Assembly (NCBI GenBank): GCA_002427535.1
Contig: DIRK01000018.1
Location: forward strand, 1 to 24,947
DNA: 24,947 bases
Source of the DNA: Mageeibacillus sp. UBA5438
GTDB taxonomy: Bacteria; Bacillota; Clostridia; Saccharofermentanales; DTU023
Direction: 5' to 3'
A model generated the notes under the pieces. The model saw nothing but the letters and a program-made list of their open reading frames with translations. It did not search any database and was not told the DNA's origin. Numbering within the stretch: position 1 is the first letter of the stretch; every line of letters starts with the position of its first letter. The position numbers were made by a program, and so were the translations under genes. Positions 15,132 to 23,807 of this stretch are shown here, piece after piece.

Positions 15132-15851
15132 ATGAACATACCGACCCCCCATATTGAAGCAAAAAGCCCCGATGAAATCGCCAATACGGTCTTAATGCCC
15201 GGCGATCCGCTACGCGCGAAATTCATCGCGGACACGTATTTTGAAAACCCCGTCCAGTTCAATCAGGTGCGGGGCATGTTGGGATACACCGGCTATTACA
15301 AAGGAAAGCGAGTCTCCGTGATGGGTTCGGGGATGGGAATCCCCTCATCGATGATTTACTTCCATGAGCTTTACGCTTTTTATGAAGTGGACACGATCAT
15401 TCGTATCGGGAGTGCGGGGGCCATGCAGCCGCACGTCCATCTGCACGATCTTGTGATCGCCACCGCATCGAACACGGACTCAAAGATTAACCATGGACTC
15501 TTTGGTCCCTACGATTTTTGCCCGACTCCGGATTTTGACTTGCTGGTCGAGGGGGTTAAAAAGGCCAAAGCGATGGACATTCCTGTCCACGCGGGCACCG
15601 TGCTTTGCTCCGATCAGTTCTATCGCGATTTTCCGGAAGAGGTGATGGGTAATCTCATGCGCTACGGAGCTCTATGTGCGGAGATGGAGTCAGCCGCCCT
15701 TTATATGACCGCCCGAAAACTCGGGAAAAGAGCACTGGCCATGTTCACGATCAGTGACCATATCCTGACCCAGGAAGCAGATTCGCCGGAGGCCCGCCAG
15801 GAGGGCTACCGCCAGATGATGGAACTTGCGCTTGAAATCGCGCCGGCATAA
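15132..15851 (+). CDS. deoD: Purine nucleoside phosphorylase DeoD
   Basis: This 239-residue protein has exactly the length of E. coli DeoD, the hexameric enzyme that splits purine (deoxy)ribonucleosides with phosphate to free base and (deoxy)ribose 1-phosphate. Motifs: PHIEA at the N-terminus, MPGDPLRAKFIA (phosphate site, Arg28), GSGMGIPS (65-72), RIGSAGA (91-97), the sugar-binding AEMESAAL (183-190) and SDH with Asp209, the acid that protonates the purine. The ATG at 15132 follows AAAGGAT. It is a single-gene unit, and together with the ribokinase and 5'-nucleotidase in the window it fits nucleoside salvage. Confidence 0.95.
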   Translation: MNIPTPHIEAKSPDEIANTVLMPGDPLRAKFIADTYFENPVQFNQVRGMLGYTGYYKGKRVSVMGSGMGIPSSMIYFHELYAFYEVDTIIRIGSAGAMQPHVHLHDLVIATASNTDSKINHGLFGPYDFCPTPDFDLLVEGVKKAKAMDIPVHAGTVLCSDQFYRDFPEEVMGNLMRYGALCAEMESAALYMTARKLGKRALAMFTISDHILTQEADSPEARQEGYRQMMELALEIAPA

Positions 15852-15854
15852 ATA

Positions 15855-15885
15855 GCAAAAGTGCGGGCCGTGTTCGGCCCGCACT
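15855..15885. terminator. Terminator hairpin between deoD and thrS
   Basis: A 10-bp perfect stem (AGTGCGGGCC at 15860-15869 with GGCCCGCACT at 15876-15885) has a 6-base loop. In the leftward direction it is followed by TTTTGCTATTT, so it stops the thrS transcript well. In the rightward direction it has no good U run, but the strong stem may still end deoD. Confidence 0.8.
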
Positions 15886-15935
15886 CATTCACAAGATCAC
15901 GTGTAATTTTATTTTCATTTAAAAATTCTTATCGA

Positions 15936-17741
15936 TTAAAAATCACTTGAATTCTCTTCGACTGCCTTTGCAAGAAACTCTGAGAGCGGCATGGAACCCA
16001 GGCTTCCGTCATCACGGCTCCTAACGGACACCGAGTTGTTCGTGGATTCCTCATCGCCCACAATCAGCATGTAAGGGACCTTTGCCAGCTGCGCTTCACG
16101 GATCTTGTAGCCGATCTTTTCGTCACGGATATCAAGTTCCGTCCGTAAACCCGAGGCTTTCAGTTGCTCGACAACCTCTTGGGCGTAAGCTTCATTCTTG
16201 CTTGAGATTGACAGGACACGTATCTGCTCGGGTGATAGCCAGAGCGGAAATTTCCCCGCGTAATGCTCGATTAAGATCGCCATGAAGCGTTCAAGCGCGC
16301 CGTAGGCGACGCGGTGCAGGACGATGGGTCGATGTTTCTCGCCGTCCGATCCGATGTACTCAAGGTCGAAACGCTGAGGCATCTGAAAATCGAGCTGAAT
16401 GGTGCCGCACTGCCAGCTTCGGCCGATCGCGTCATTAATGTGGAAATCGATTTTCGGTCCGTAGAAGGCGCCGTCGCCTTCGTTCACCTGGTAGGGGGTA
16501 CCGAGTTCATCTAAAACTTCTTTCAAGACACTCTCTGCGTAATTCCAGTCCTCGATGTCACCCATTGCGTTATCAGGCCGGGTCGACAGTTCGACGTCAT
16601 AATCAAAGCCAAACTTGCGGTAGACACTGTCAATCAAGTGGAAGATCCCCTTGATCTCGCCGGGCAGCTGATCCGGTGTCATGTACAGATGCGCATCGTC
16701 CTGAGTAAACGCTCGAACGCGCATCATACCGTGAAGGGTTCCGGACAATTCGTGGCGGTGTACCAGCCCCAACTCGCCCATTCGCAAGGGCAGATCGCGG
16801 TAGGAATGCGGTTTGCTTTTGTAAACCAGCATTGCGCCCGGACAGTTCATGGGTTTGACGGCATAGTCTTCCTCGTCAATTTTGACCGTGTACATATTCT
16901 CCTGGTAGTGTTCCCAGTGACCGGACTCTTCCCAAAGCTTCCTTGACAGGATGATGGGCGTTTCGATTAAGACATAGCCCGCTTCGTAGTGGATTTCTTT
17001 CCAGTAGTCGACCAGCAAGTCTTTGAGGATTTTGCCCTTCGGCAACAAGAAGGGGAATCCCGGCCCCACATCCGACATCATGAAGAGCTCCAGCTCGCGG
17101 CCCAGCTTCCTGTGATCACGCGCTTTTGCCTCCTCCAACATCTGGAGGTAGTTTTCGAGTTCCTTTTTAGTCGGAAAGGAAGTGCCGTAGATGCGTGTCA
17201 GCATCTTGTTTTTTTCATCCCCATGCCAGTAGGCGCCTGAAACGCTCAATAATTTAAAGGCCTTGATCTGCTTGGTGTAGCGTACATGCGGGCCCGCACA
17301 AAGGTCCGTGAAGTCACCCTGACGGTAAAAGGAGATTTCCTCATCTTCGGGAAGATCAAGAAGCATCTCAAGTTTGTAGGGTTCATCCTGACTTTTGACA
17401 AATTCTATGGCCTCATCGCGAGGCAGTGTGAAGCGTTCGATCTTGTAATTGGCTTTCACGATTTTCTTCATGGTCTCTTCGATAAGTTCGAGGTCTTCTG
17501 AGGAAAATCCTCCTTCCCGATCGAAGTCGTAGTAAAAACCGTTTTCAATCGCAGGTCCTATGGCCAGTTTTGTTTCAGGCCAAAGCTGTTTCACAGCGTG
17601 CGCCAGCACATGGGAACTGCTATGCCAAAACGCATGCATGTCCAATTCACGGTCTTCATCCGACGCTGTCGTCGTCATCACAACCTGTTCTTTCTTTTGA
17701 TCCGCCAAAGGATCATTGAGTGGTTGTTCCTGCTGTGGCAT
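15936..17741 (-). CDS. thrS: Threonyl-tRNA synthetase, lacking the N-terminal TGS domain
   Basis: This 601-residue class II synthetase charges tRNA-Thr. The editing domain is near the N-terminus with HSSSH (His40, His44) and DLCAGPH (Cys148, His152), so removal of mischarged serine should work. The catalytic core has MNCPGAM (zinc ligand Cys300), the motif 2 region ending in RVRAFTQDDAH (His351, zinc) and LHRVAYGALERF (His476, zinc; motif 3). The anticodon-binding domain covers roughly residues 496-590. Most bacterial ThrRS are about 640 residues and begin with a TGS (N1) domain; here only about 35 non-homologous residues precede the editing domain. The start is firm (AAGGAGG 7 bases before the ATG). 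Only 117 bases separate it from the gene upstream, too short for a T-box leader, and I see no such motif. Confidence 0.95.
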   Translation of the reverse strand: MPQQEQPLNDPLADQKKEQVVMTTTASDEDRELDMHAFWHSSSHVLAHAVKQLWPETKLAIGPAIENGFYYDFDREGGFSSEDLELIEETMKKIVKANYKIERFTLPRDEAIEFVKSQDEPYKLEMLLDLPEDEEISFYRQGDFTDLCAGPHVRYTKQIKAFKLLSVSGAYWHGDEKNKMLTRIYGTSFPTKKELENYLQMLEEAKARDHRKLGRELELFMMSDVGPGFPFLLPKGKILKDLLVDYWKEIHYEAGYVLIETPIILSRKLWEESGHWEHYQENMYTVKIDEEDYAVKPMNCPGAMLVYKSKPHSYRDLPLRMGELGLVHRHELSGTLHGMMRVRAFTQDDAHLYMTPDQLPGEIKGIFHLIDSVYRKFGFDYDVELSTRPDNAMGDIEDWNYAESVLKEVLDELGTPYQVNEGDGAFYGPKIDFHINDAIGRSWQCGTIQLDFQMPQRFDLEYIGSDGEKHRPIVLHRVAYGALERFMAILIEHYAGKFPLWLSPEQIRVLSISSKNEAYAQEVVEQLKASGLRTELDIRDEKIGYKIREAQLAKVPYMLIVGDEESTNNSVSVRSRDDGSLGSMPLSEFLAKAVEENSSDF

Positions 17742-17858
17742 GTCAGTTCCTCCTTATAATTTATTTGACCCGCCAAAAAATCTAAAAGACGTCCAGACGG
17801 GCTGCTTTTCAGCATAAACCAGAACGGCGCGATTGACAATCGCTTCGGTTAAGAGTAG

Positions 17859-18593
17859 TCAACGGTTACGCTTTTTCGATATTCTTTTAAATGGTGAGGT
17901 AAGGGCACGCATGAGCCCTTTAAATACGGAGCTTGGGCGAAAAATGCGCGGGAAATATTGCATGCGGCCTGTCGCGTGGGCCCGTATGAGCATGGCAATT
18001 TCCTGCTCTCTCACCTGTGTGTTGTCACGCATCATGTAGCCCGAGGTATCCCGGGCCGGTTCATAAAAGCGGTACCAGGCGCCGTAGGCATCTCCCAGGC
18101 CGAAAATATGGCCGGCCTCATGGGCGGCCACATGCGGTAGGCACCGCATAGGCGTTTGAGTGGGAAGCACCATGTAACCCGGATATTTGGGGCTCCAATT
18201 TAAGCCGATGCTCTCGATTTGCCCCGTTTTAAAAATGCCCCATAGTCGCCGATAAAAAGGGCTTGCGACATGAGCAGGAAGGAAAAGTGAGGGTTTATAG
18301 TAGATGCGGACCGTGCGCCTTTTTGAAATATCTTCTCGTTGCACATGCCTTATGTGTACATGCACTTGAAGGTGCGAGTCGAAGTCATGGGGAGGCATAT
18401 TTTTGGCTTCACAAAAAACCATAATTGCCTTTTTTATGTCATCCGTGATTTTGTAGTGTCCGCTCCAATGGTCGATAATGCCCTGATCGATCGTTTCTTG
18501 AACCTCTTTGGAACGCCGATTGTACGAAAAAAGACAGTCGATCGTGAGTCCCTCTTTTGTCAGGGACACGATAATGGGATCTTGTTGCCTCAT
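17859..18593 (-). CDS. Putative metzincin-like zinc metalloprotease, family not recognised
   Basis: This 244-residue protein has HEAGHIFGLGD at 158-168, an extended zinc motif HExxHxxGxxD whose third ligand would be Asp168. Tyr-Met-Met (186-188) some 20 residues later looks like the Met-turn of metzincins. HExxHxxGxxD is known from snapalysin-type enzymes, but overall I recognise no family. There is no signal peptide or membrane helix, and the C-terminus is very basic (ending in KRISKKRNR). The ATG overlaps the ribokinase stop as ATGA and no ribosome site is visible, so translation is coupled to rbsK. The product could be a cytoplasmic protease, or be exported by an unseen route. Substrate unknown. 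Confidence 0.72.
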   Translation of the reverse strand: MRQQDPIIVSLTKEGLTIDCLFSYNRRSKEVQETIDQGIIDHWSGHYKITDDIKKAIMVFCEAKNMPPHDFDSHLQVHVHIRHVQREDISKRRTVRIYYKPSLFLPAHVASPFYRRLWGIFKTGQIESIGLNWSPKYPGYMVLPTQTPMRCLPHVAAHEAGHIFGLGDAYGAWYRFYEPARDTSGYMMRDNTQVREQEIAMLIRAHATGRMQYFPRIFRPSSVFKGLMRALTSPFKRISKKRNR

Positions 18594-19561
18594 ACGCGAT
18601 GTGCTTCATACCAGCTATCAAAGGCGTCTGTTTCATGCGCCTTCGGGATGGAAGGTTGAGCGCCTCGCCGTGTGACGGAGATGGCGGCCGCCCGTGTCGC
18701 GCGGTCAATGATCGGCGCGAGTTCATCAATCGAGGGGATGAAGGGATATAGCCTGTCTTTTCGCGCTTCGATCAGGCGATCGATCCCAGCGGCTAACACA
18801 CCGTTAAAGCAGTCGCCGGCCGCAGTCGAATCGACCATGGCGACGCGATAGGCGGTAAAACGTGCGTTTCCTTTGTTGTTAATCAGTAAGGAACCCTGTT
18901 CGCCGAGTGTCACCACGAGTGTTGAAAGGCCGCGTTCCAGCAATACAGCGCCTGCCCGGTCAAAGGCGCTTGTATCCTGTTTGGGCCAATCACTCAAAAG
19001 CAAAAGTTCTGTCTCATTGGGCGTCATAAGATCCGCATTCTGATAAATCGAAGAGGGTAATGAGACCGCCGGGGCGGGATTTAAAATGCTGAACACTCTT
19101 TCTTCCCGCGCGATAACAAGGGCTCTTTCAACGGCCTCAAGCGGTATCTCAAGTTGCAATAAGAGGACGTTAGAGCGTGCAATAAGGGGACGTAAAGCGT
19201 CCATGTCATCCGCTGTGAAACAGCCGTTTGCACCCGGCACAACCACAATGCGGTTATGCCCTTGTTGATCGACGATGATCTGTGCGACGCCTGTGGAGGT
19301 ATCACTTACCTTTTCGATGAAACTCGTGTCGATGGGGTCTTGACCGAGTGTCTCGATCAAGATATTCCCAAAGGCATCATTGCCGACGCGTCCAGCCATC
19401 ACGGTGGCGGCACCGTCCCGCGCGGCGGCGACGGCCTGATTGGCTCCTTTGCCACCCGGAATCTGGTGAAAATCGTCACCGGTCACAGTTTCACCCTGTT
19501 CGGGCGCCCTTTGGGTGTTCACGACGAGATCCATATTGATGCTTCCGATGACGGTAATCAT
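18590..19561 (-). CDS. rbsK: Ribokinase
   Basis: This 323-residue PfkB-family kinase phosphorylates ribose to ribose 5-phosphate. Motifs: GSINMDLV (6-13), the substrate-binding GGKGANQA (36-43), NPAPA (161-165), PNETE (181-185), TLGEQGS (219-225) and DSTAAGDCFNG (244-254) with the anion hole and catalytic base Asp250. Family members usually have DTTAAGDTF; the Ser and Cys changes are conservative. The ATG at 19561 follows AAGGAGATG by a normal distance. The stop overlaps the start of the metalloprotease-like gene by 4 bases. It may supply ribose 5-phosphate from nucleoside breakdown with DeoD, or from a pentose brought in by the ABC importer; related PfkB kinases with other substrates cannot be fully excluded. 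Confidence 0.92.
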   Translation of the reverse strand: MITVIGSINMDLVVNTQRAPEQGETVTGDDFHQIPGGKGANQAVAAARDGAATVMAGRVGNDAFGNILIETLGQDPIDTSFIEKVSDTSTGVAQIIVDQQGHNRIVVVPGANGCFTADDMDALRPLIARSNVLLLQLEIPLEAVERALVIAREERVFSILNPAPAVSLPSSIYQNADLMTPNETELLLLSDWPKQDTSAFDRAGAVLLERGLSTLVVTLGEQGSLLINNKGNARFTAYRVAMVDSTAAGDCFNGVLAAGIDRLIEARKDRLYPFIPSIDELAPIIDRATRAAAISVTRRGAQPSIPKAHETDAFDSWYEAHRV

Positions 19562-19593
19562 GCGCTCATCTCCTTCTCCTTTTAGCTGGAATA

Positions 19594-19602
19594 AGTATAG
19601 CA
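19594..19602 (-). promoter_or_regulatory. Candidate extended -10 of rbsK
   Basis: Reading leftward, TGCTATACT is an extended -10 element about 33 bases before the rbsK start. The matching -35 is weak. It lies in the short 84-base gap shared with the divergent phosphate symporter gene. Confidence 0.4.
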
Positions 19603-19645
19603 TCGGAGTCATTTTGAAAAGGCAGGCAAAATCATTCAGATTTTA

Positions 19646-21319
19646 ATGAGCAACGGCCTCATGCTCGTTTCGGGACCGCGCCTAAAAGTCATGCTGGGAC
19701 GCATGACGAAAAGCCCTATTAAATCTGTTTTTTTAGGGGCAGGCGTCACCGCGGTGATCCAGGCATCGGCCGCCACGACCGTCATGGTCGTAGGCCTTGT
19801 CAACGCGGGACTTTTGCCTCTGTCTCAGACCGTCGGAATCATCATGGGGGCCAACATCGGGACGACGGTAACTGCCTGGCTTTTGAGTCTTGGCACCTTA
19901 GGTGCCGGTAACGCCTATCTGCAAATATTGAGCCCAAGTTTCTTTGTACCGCTCATTGCGGCGGTGGGCGTTGCGGCCATGATGTTCATGAAAGACGAGC
20001 GCAAGCAAAACATCAGTCGCATCGTGGTAGGCTTTGCCATCCTGATGTTCGGAATGCAGACGATGAGTGAGGCGCTTATGCCGCTTTCACAGCACCCGGG
20101 TTTCCGCCAGCTCTTTTTGACCTTTTCGAATCCCATCTTAGGCATGTTAGCGGGAGCTGTGCTCACAGCGGTCATCCAGAGCTCTTCGGCCTCCATTGGT
20201 ATTTTGCAGGCCTTCACACTGACGGGCGCTGTGACCTTCGGGGCCGCGATCCCCATCATCATGGGTCAAAATATCGGGACCTGCGTCACGGCGCTCACAA
20301 GCAGCATCAATACGACCAAGAACGCGAAACGCGCCGCGCTCATTCATTTGTTTTTCAACGTGATGGGAACCGCGGTTTTCATGTCAGGATTCTATTTACT
20401 GAACGCGATCCGCCCGTTTAGTTTTCTAAATCACAGCCCCGGCGCCATCGACATCGCGATCATGAACACCGCGTATAAGGTGAGCGCGACCGCGCTGTTT
20501 TTACCTTTCCGTGATTGGCTGGTGAAATTTGTTGTCTGGATCACGCCGACCAAAGAAGGCGAACAGTTCGATCTCTTGGAGGAGGCTTCGGTGTTCGCGG
20601 CGCTTGATCCGCGCTTTTTAGAGACACCGGGATTTGCCGTTACCCAAAGTCGTCAGCTGACCAATCAGATGGCTGAGCTAGTCGGACGGCAATTTGCCTC
20701 ATCTTCAGAACTCCTGGATGTATATGACGCACAAAAATTCCGCGACAACAGTCGTATGGAAGATCTGGTCGATCAGTATGAGGATCACCTGGGAACTTAT
20801 ATGGTGCAGATCAACGCGCGCCATGTGACGGATCGAGAGAAGCAGCTTTTGACCTTACTGATGCAGAGCTTAAGTGATTTTGAACGAATTTCGGATCATG
20901 CCTTAAGTATTGCGCGTTCCGCAAAAGAGATGAGTGACAAGCAGGTGTGCTTTTCTCAGTCGGCCGTCAGTGAAGTGGAGATCTACAAACAGGCCGTCGG
21001 ACGGCTTTTACACACAACCGTTCAGGCCTTCGTGACCGACGACCTAGAGCTTGCCACGCATGTGGAGCCTTTGGAAGAAGTAGTGGATGAACTCACTGAT
21101 GAACTGCAGGCGCGCCATGTGCAGCGGCTGCAAGACGGGCGCTGCACCTTAGAACTTGGCTTCATTTTGATGGATGTCCTGACGAGTATGGAGCGTATCG
21201 CGGATCACTGTTCCAATATCGCGGTCAGTATGATCGAGCTGTCCCGCGACAGCCTTGACCAACATGCCTTTTTGCAGAGTTTTCGCAAGTTATCGCTTGA
21301 TGACACGGTTCCCCGCTAA
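19646..21319 (+). CDS. Na+/phosphate cotransporter with PhoU-like tail (NptA type), N-terminus short
   Basis: This 557-residue protein has two inverted Na/Pi-cotransport repeats and a cytoplasmic PhoU-like tail (about residues 335-545). The repeats carry TAVIQASAATT (35-45) and TAVIQSSSAS (174-183), each followed by MGANIGT or MGQNIGT. The PhoU part has DFERISDH and SMERIADH metal-binding motifs. It would bring phosphate in with sodium. Oddities: the protein begins at MSNGL, just after the place where the family has its first helix; repeat 2 does have that helix (AILMFGMQTMSEAL). The upstream frame is closed by TAG at 19598-19600 and offers no hydrophobic segment, and no ribosome site precedes the ATG. 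The first QSSS is also changed to QASA. It may be a 5'-truncated, possibly inactive copy. Confidence 0.85.
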   Translation: MSNGLMLVSGPRLKVMLGRMTKSPIKSVFLGAGVTAVIQASAATTVMVVGLVNAGLLPLSQTVGIIMGANIGTTVTAWLLSLGTLGAGNAYLQILSPSFFVPLIAAVGVAAMMFMKDERKQNISRIVVGFAILMFGMQTMSEALMPLSQHPGFRQLFLTFSNPILGMLAGAVLTAVIQSSSASIGILQAFTLTGAVTFGAAIPIIMGQNIGTCVTALTSSINTTKNAKRAALIHLFFNVMGTAVFMSGFYLLNAIRPFSFLNHSPGAIDIAIMNTAYKVSATALFLPFRDWLVKFVVWITPTKEGEQFDLLEEASVFAALDPRFLETPGFAVTQSRQLTNQMAELVGRQFASSSELLDVYDAQKFRDNSRMEDLVDQYEDHLGTYMVQINARHVTDREKQLLTLLMQSLSDFERISDHALSIARSAKEMSDKQVCFSQSAVSEVEIYKQAVGRLLHTTVQAFVTDDLELATHVEPLEEVVDELTDELQARHVQRLQDGRCTLELGFILMDVLTSMERIADHCSNIAVSMIELSRDSLDQHAFLQSFRKLSLDDTVPR

Positions 21320-21334
21320 GACACAAACTTCAAA

Positions 21335-21649
21335 CTATTCGATTTTTTCACCTTCGAAGCTTCCCGTTTTCGACATGGCGGTGACGGTCCCTTCAATGGT
21401 TTTCCCGTCTTCGGACAGGGTCCCTTCAAGGTCCACGTTAATCGAAAAGACCACGAAACTCATGGATGTTTCCAGTGTGAAGTGGTTGCCGTCAATTTTG
21501 CCGTTGACAATGTCGTAGTCTTTACCCGATTTTTCATCGTGCATGACCCCGTGAAACGTGTCGCCGTCCACGGTAATCTCATTGACGCTCGGCAGATCGC
21601 CGAATGAAGTGTGTGCCACTATTTTCCATTTGCCTTGTAAAGGATGCAT
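21335..21649 (-). CDS. Small beta-rich (lipocalin-like) hypothetical protein
   Basis: This 104-residue protein has no signal peptide or cysteine. It begins LQGKWKIVAHTSFGD and continues as alternating short strands and turns (DGDTFHGVM, NGKIDGNHFTLE, LEGTLSEDGKTIEGTV), the pattern of small lipocalin-like or avidin-like barrels in which GxW opens the first strand. I do not recognise a named family. GGAAGGAC precedes the ATG. The gene starts 18 bases after the pyrophosphatase stop and is probably the second gene of that operon. It converges with the phosphate symporter gene, leaving 15 bases between the stops and no clear terminator. Confidence 0.75.
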   Translation of the reverse strand: MHPLQGKWKIVAHTSFGDLPSVNEITVDGDTFHGVMHDEKSGKDYDIVNGKIDGNHFTLETSMSFVVFSINVDLEGTLSEDGKTIEGTVTAMSKTGSFEGEKIE

Positions 21650-21667
21650 GGTTCTTTGTCCTTCCTT

Positions 21668-23725
21668 TTAACCAAATATTGAGAATGCGGCAAAAAGTCC
21701 TGCCGCCAATGAAGAGACAAGTGAGACGACGGTGATCTGTGTGTTGATCGAGGGCCCCGCGGTGTCTTTAAAAGGATCGCCGACCGTATCCCCAATGATC
21801 GTCGCCTTGTGTGCGGGGGAGCCTTTGCCCCCGCAGTTTCCTGCTTCCACATATTTTTTGGCGTTGTCCCACATACCACCCGCGTTGCTCATGAGAAGGG
21901 CCAAAAGCACGCCGCTCATGATGTTGCCGGCTAAGTAACCGGCGATGGCGTATACGCCGCCTATAAAGCCCACGAGAAGTGTCACCCCGATGGCCATAAT
22001 GCCTGCGGGCAGCAATTCTTTCAAAGCACCTACCGTCGCGATGTCGATGCAGCGGTTGTAATCGGGTTCAACCCCCGCCTGACCTTCTTTCAAGCCGGGG
22101 ATTTCGTCGAATTGGCGGTGAATCTCATTCACCATGCGGTCCGCGTTGCGGTTCACGCCCATCATGAGCATGGCCGAAAATACGGCCGGCACACCGACTC
22201 CAACCAGCATGCCAAAGAAGACGAGCGGGTCGAGGATGTCAAAGCCTTTTAGGAAATCGTCGCCCAAAATATTCATGAGTGTTTCGCGGTAAGCGGCCAA
22301 CAGCGCGATGACGGTCAACCCCGCCGCCCCAATAGAAAATCCTTTGGTGATTGCCTTGGCGGTGTTACCGGCGGCGTCAAGTTCGTCCGTGACGCGAAGC
22401 ACCTCATCGCCCAAACCGCTCATTTCGCTTAGGCCGCGAGCGTTGTCAACGATTGGTCCGTATGCGTCGTTGGCCGTTACCATTCCAATGATGGACAGCA
22501 TGCCCACCGCGGAGAGCGCGATGCCAAAAACAGCATAGTCTTGGCCTAAGGGTTCGCAGAGTTTATAGGCGCCCAGCGCCGCACCGGCGATCCCGATTAG
22601 CGAAGGAAAGCTTGACAAAAGACCATAACTGAAGCCTGAAAGGATCGTAAACGCCGGTCCCTGCTGTGAGATGCGCGCGACCGCCGCCACACGCTTGCCT
22701 TCGTCGGAGGTGAAGATTTCGGATGAAAAACCAATGACCGTTCCTGCAAGCAGGCCCACCATGGCGGCGCCCCAGAGTCTCAGTTCAAATTGGAAGATTA
22801 GACTGGCCCCGAGTGTTAAAAGTAAAAACAGGGCGGTGGTAAAATACGTGCCTCGGTTGAGTGCCTTGCCGGGGCTTTTATCTTCTTTCACATTAGAGAT
22901 GAAAACACCGACCATGGAGGCTAATAGGCCCATGGCAGAGGCCATGAAGATGAAGGGTGCCTGCTTAAGATCGAGCGCGAGGACGAGTGAGGCGGCGATG
23001 GCGGCGACGTTTGAATCGAAAAGATCCGCGCCCATTCCCGCGACGTCACCGACGTTGTCGCCGACGTTGTCCGCGATGACCGCCGGATTCCTCGGATCGT
23101 CTTCGGGGATGCCAAGTTCCACCTTGCCTGTTAAGTCAGCCGCGATGTCGGCCGTTTTGGTGAAAATGCCGCCCCCGGCTTTGGCAAAGAGCGCGAGTGA
23201 ACTTGCTCCAAAGCTAAAGGCGAGTAAAAAATTCGGGTCATGAGGGAAGACAAGATACACGATGGAGGCGCCCAAAAGGCAGCTCCCCACAATGGCCAGT
23301 CCCATGACCGCTCCGCCACGGAATCCTGCGCGGTAGGCGTGGGTGAGTCCTTTTTCGGCCGCCGACGCCGTTTTCACGTTCGCGATGGTGGCCACTCGCA
23401 TGCCGACATAGCCGGCAAGACCTGAAAAGATGGCGCCGAAAATGTAACAGAGTCCCATCGCAATATTGCCCAATATAGAAGTACTCTTCCATATAGGAGG
23501 TACAAAAAGCACGATGATCAAAGTTGTCGCTAACACAAATCGAGTGAGGACTTTGTTTTCTGTTTTTAGAAAGGACATGGCGCCTTCACGGATGAGATCA
23601 CCAAAGCGGTCAATTTCCTCATTCGCACTTGGGAGTTTCTTAATATGGTTGTAAAAATAAAACCCGATGGCAAAAGCACCTAACGATACAATGATCGAGA
23701 CGATCGGCCAGAAAGACCAGTTCAT
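21668..23725 (-). CDS. hppA: Membrane-bound proton-translocating pyrophosphatase
   Basis: This 685-residue protein of about 16 helices hydrolyses pyrophosphate and pumps ions across the membrane. Signature parts: TADIAADLTGKVELGIPEDDPRNPA (begins at 191; substrate site), DNVGDNVGD (219-227), GMGADLFDS (230-238), TANDAYGPIVDNARG (417-431) and AGNTAKAITKG (452-462). Lys457 and Thr460 in the last motif are the residues that mark K+-independent enzymes (K+-dependent ones have Ala and Gly/Thr), so a K+-independent H+ pump is the likeliest call. Asp237 stands where Na+ pumps have Glu (FES), so ion choice is not certain. The ATG at 23725 follows GGAGG; an ATG 15 bases upstream has no site. Such pumps save energy in fermentative anaerobes. 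Confidence 0.95.
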   Translation of the reverse strand: MNWSFWPIVSIIVSLGAFAIGFYFYNHIKKLPSANEEIDRFGDLIREGAMSFLKTENKVLTRFVLATTLIIVLFVPPIWKSTSILGNIAMGLCYIFGAIFSGLAGYVGMRVATIANVKTASAAEKGLTHAYRAGFRGGAVMGLAIVGSCLLGASIVYLVFPHDPNFLLAFSFGASSLALFAKAGGGIFTKTADIAADLTGKVELGIPEDDPRNPAVIADNVGDNVGDVAGMGADLFDSNVAAIAASLVLALDLKQAPFIFMASAMGLLASMVGVFISNVKEDKSPGKALNRGTYFTTALFLLLTLGASLIFQFELRLWGAAMVGLLAGTVIGFSSEIFTSDEGKRVAAVARISQQGPAFTILSGFSYGLLSSFPSLIGIAGAALGAYKLCEPLGQDYAVFGIALSAVGMLSIIGMVTANDAYGPIVDNARGLSEMSGLGDEVLRVTDELDAAGNTAKAITKGFSIGAAGLTVIALLAAYRETLMNILGDDFLKGFDILDPLVFFGMLVGVGVPAVFSAMLMMGVNRNADRMVNEIHRQFDEIPGLKEGQAGVEPDYNRCIDIATVGALKELLPAGIMAIGVTLLVGFIGGVYAIAGYLAGNIMSGVLLALLMSNAGGMWDNAKKYVEAGNCGGKGSPAHKATIIGDTVGDPFKDTAGPSINTQITVVSLVSSLAAGLFAAFSIFG

Positions 23726-23807
23726 AAATAACCTCCGCATCCGTGATTGTTCGGATGCTCCATATTAACATGAAGCCTGCTTCGGCTTCGACTATTTCTA
23801 GGATCGA

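Noticed and set aside
17742..17858. T-box leader for thrS
   Set aside because: The gap is only 117 bases, and I found no T-box sequence or terminator with a competing antiterminator.
23780..23800. GAAGCC/GGCTTC hairpin between the nitroreductase gene and hppA as a terminator
   Set aside because: The stem is only 6 bp and no U run follows in the leftward direction.
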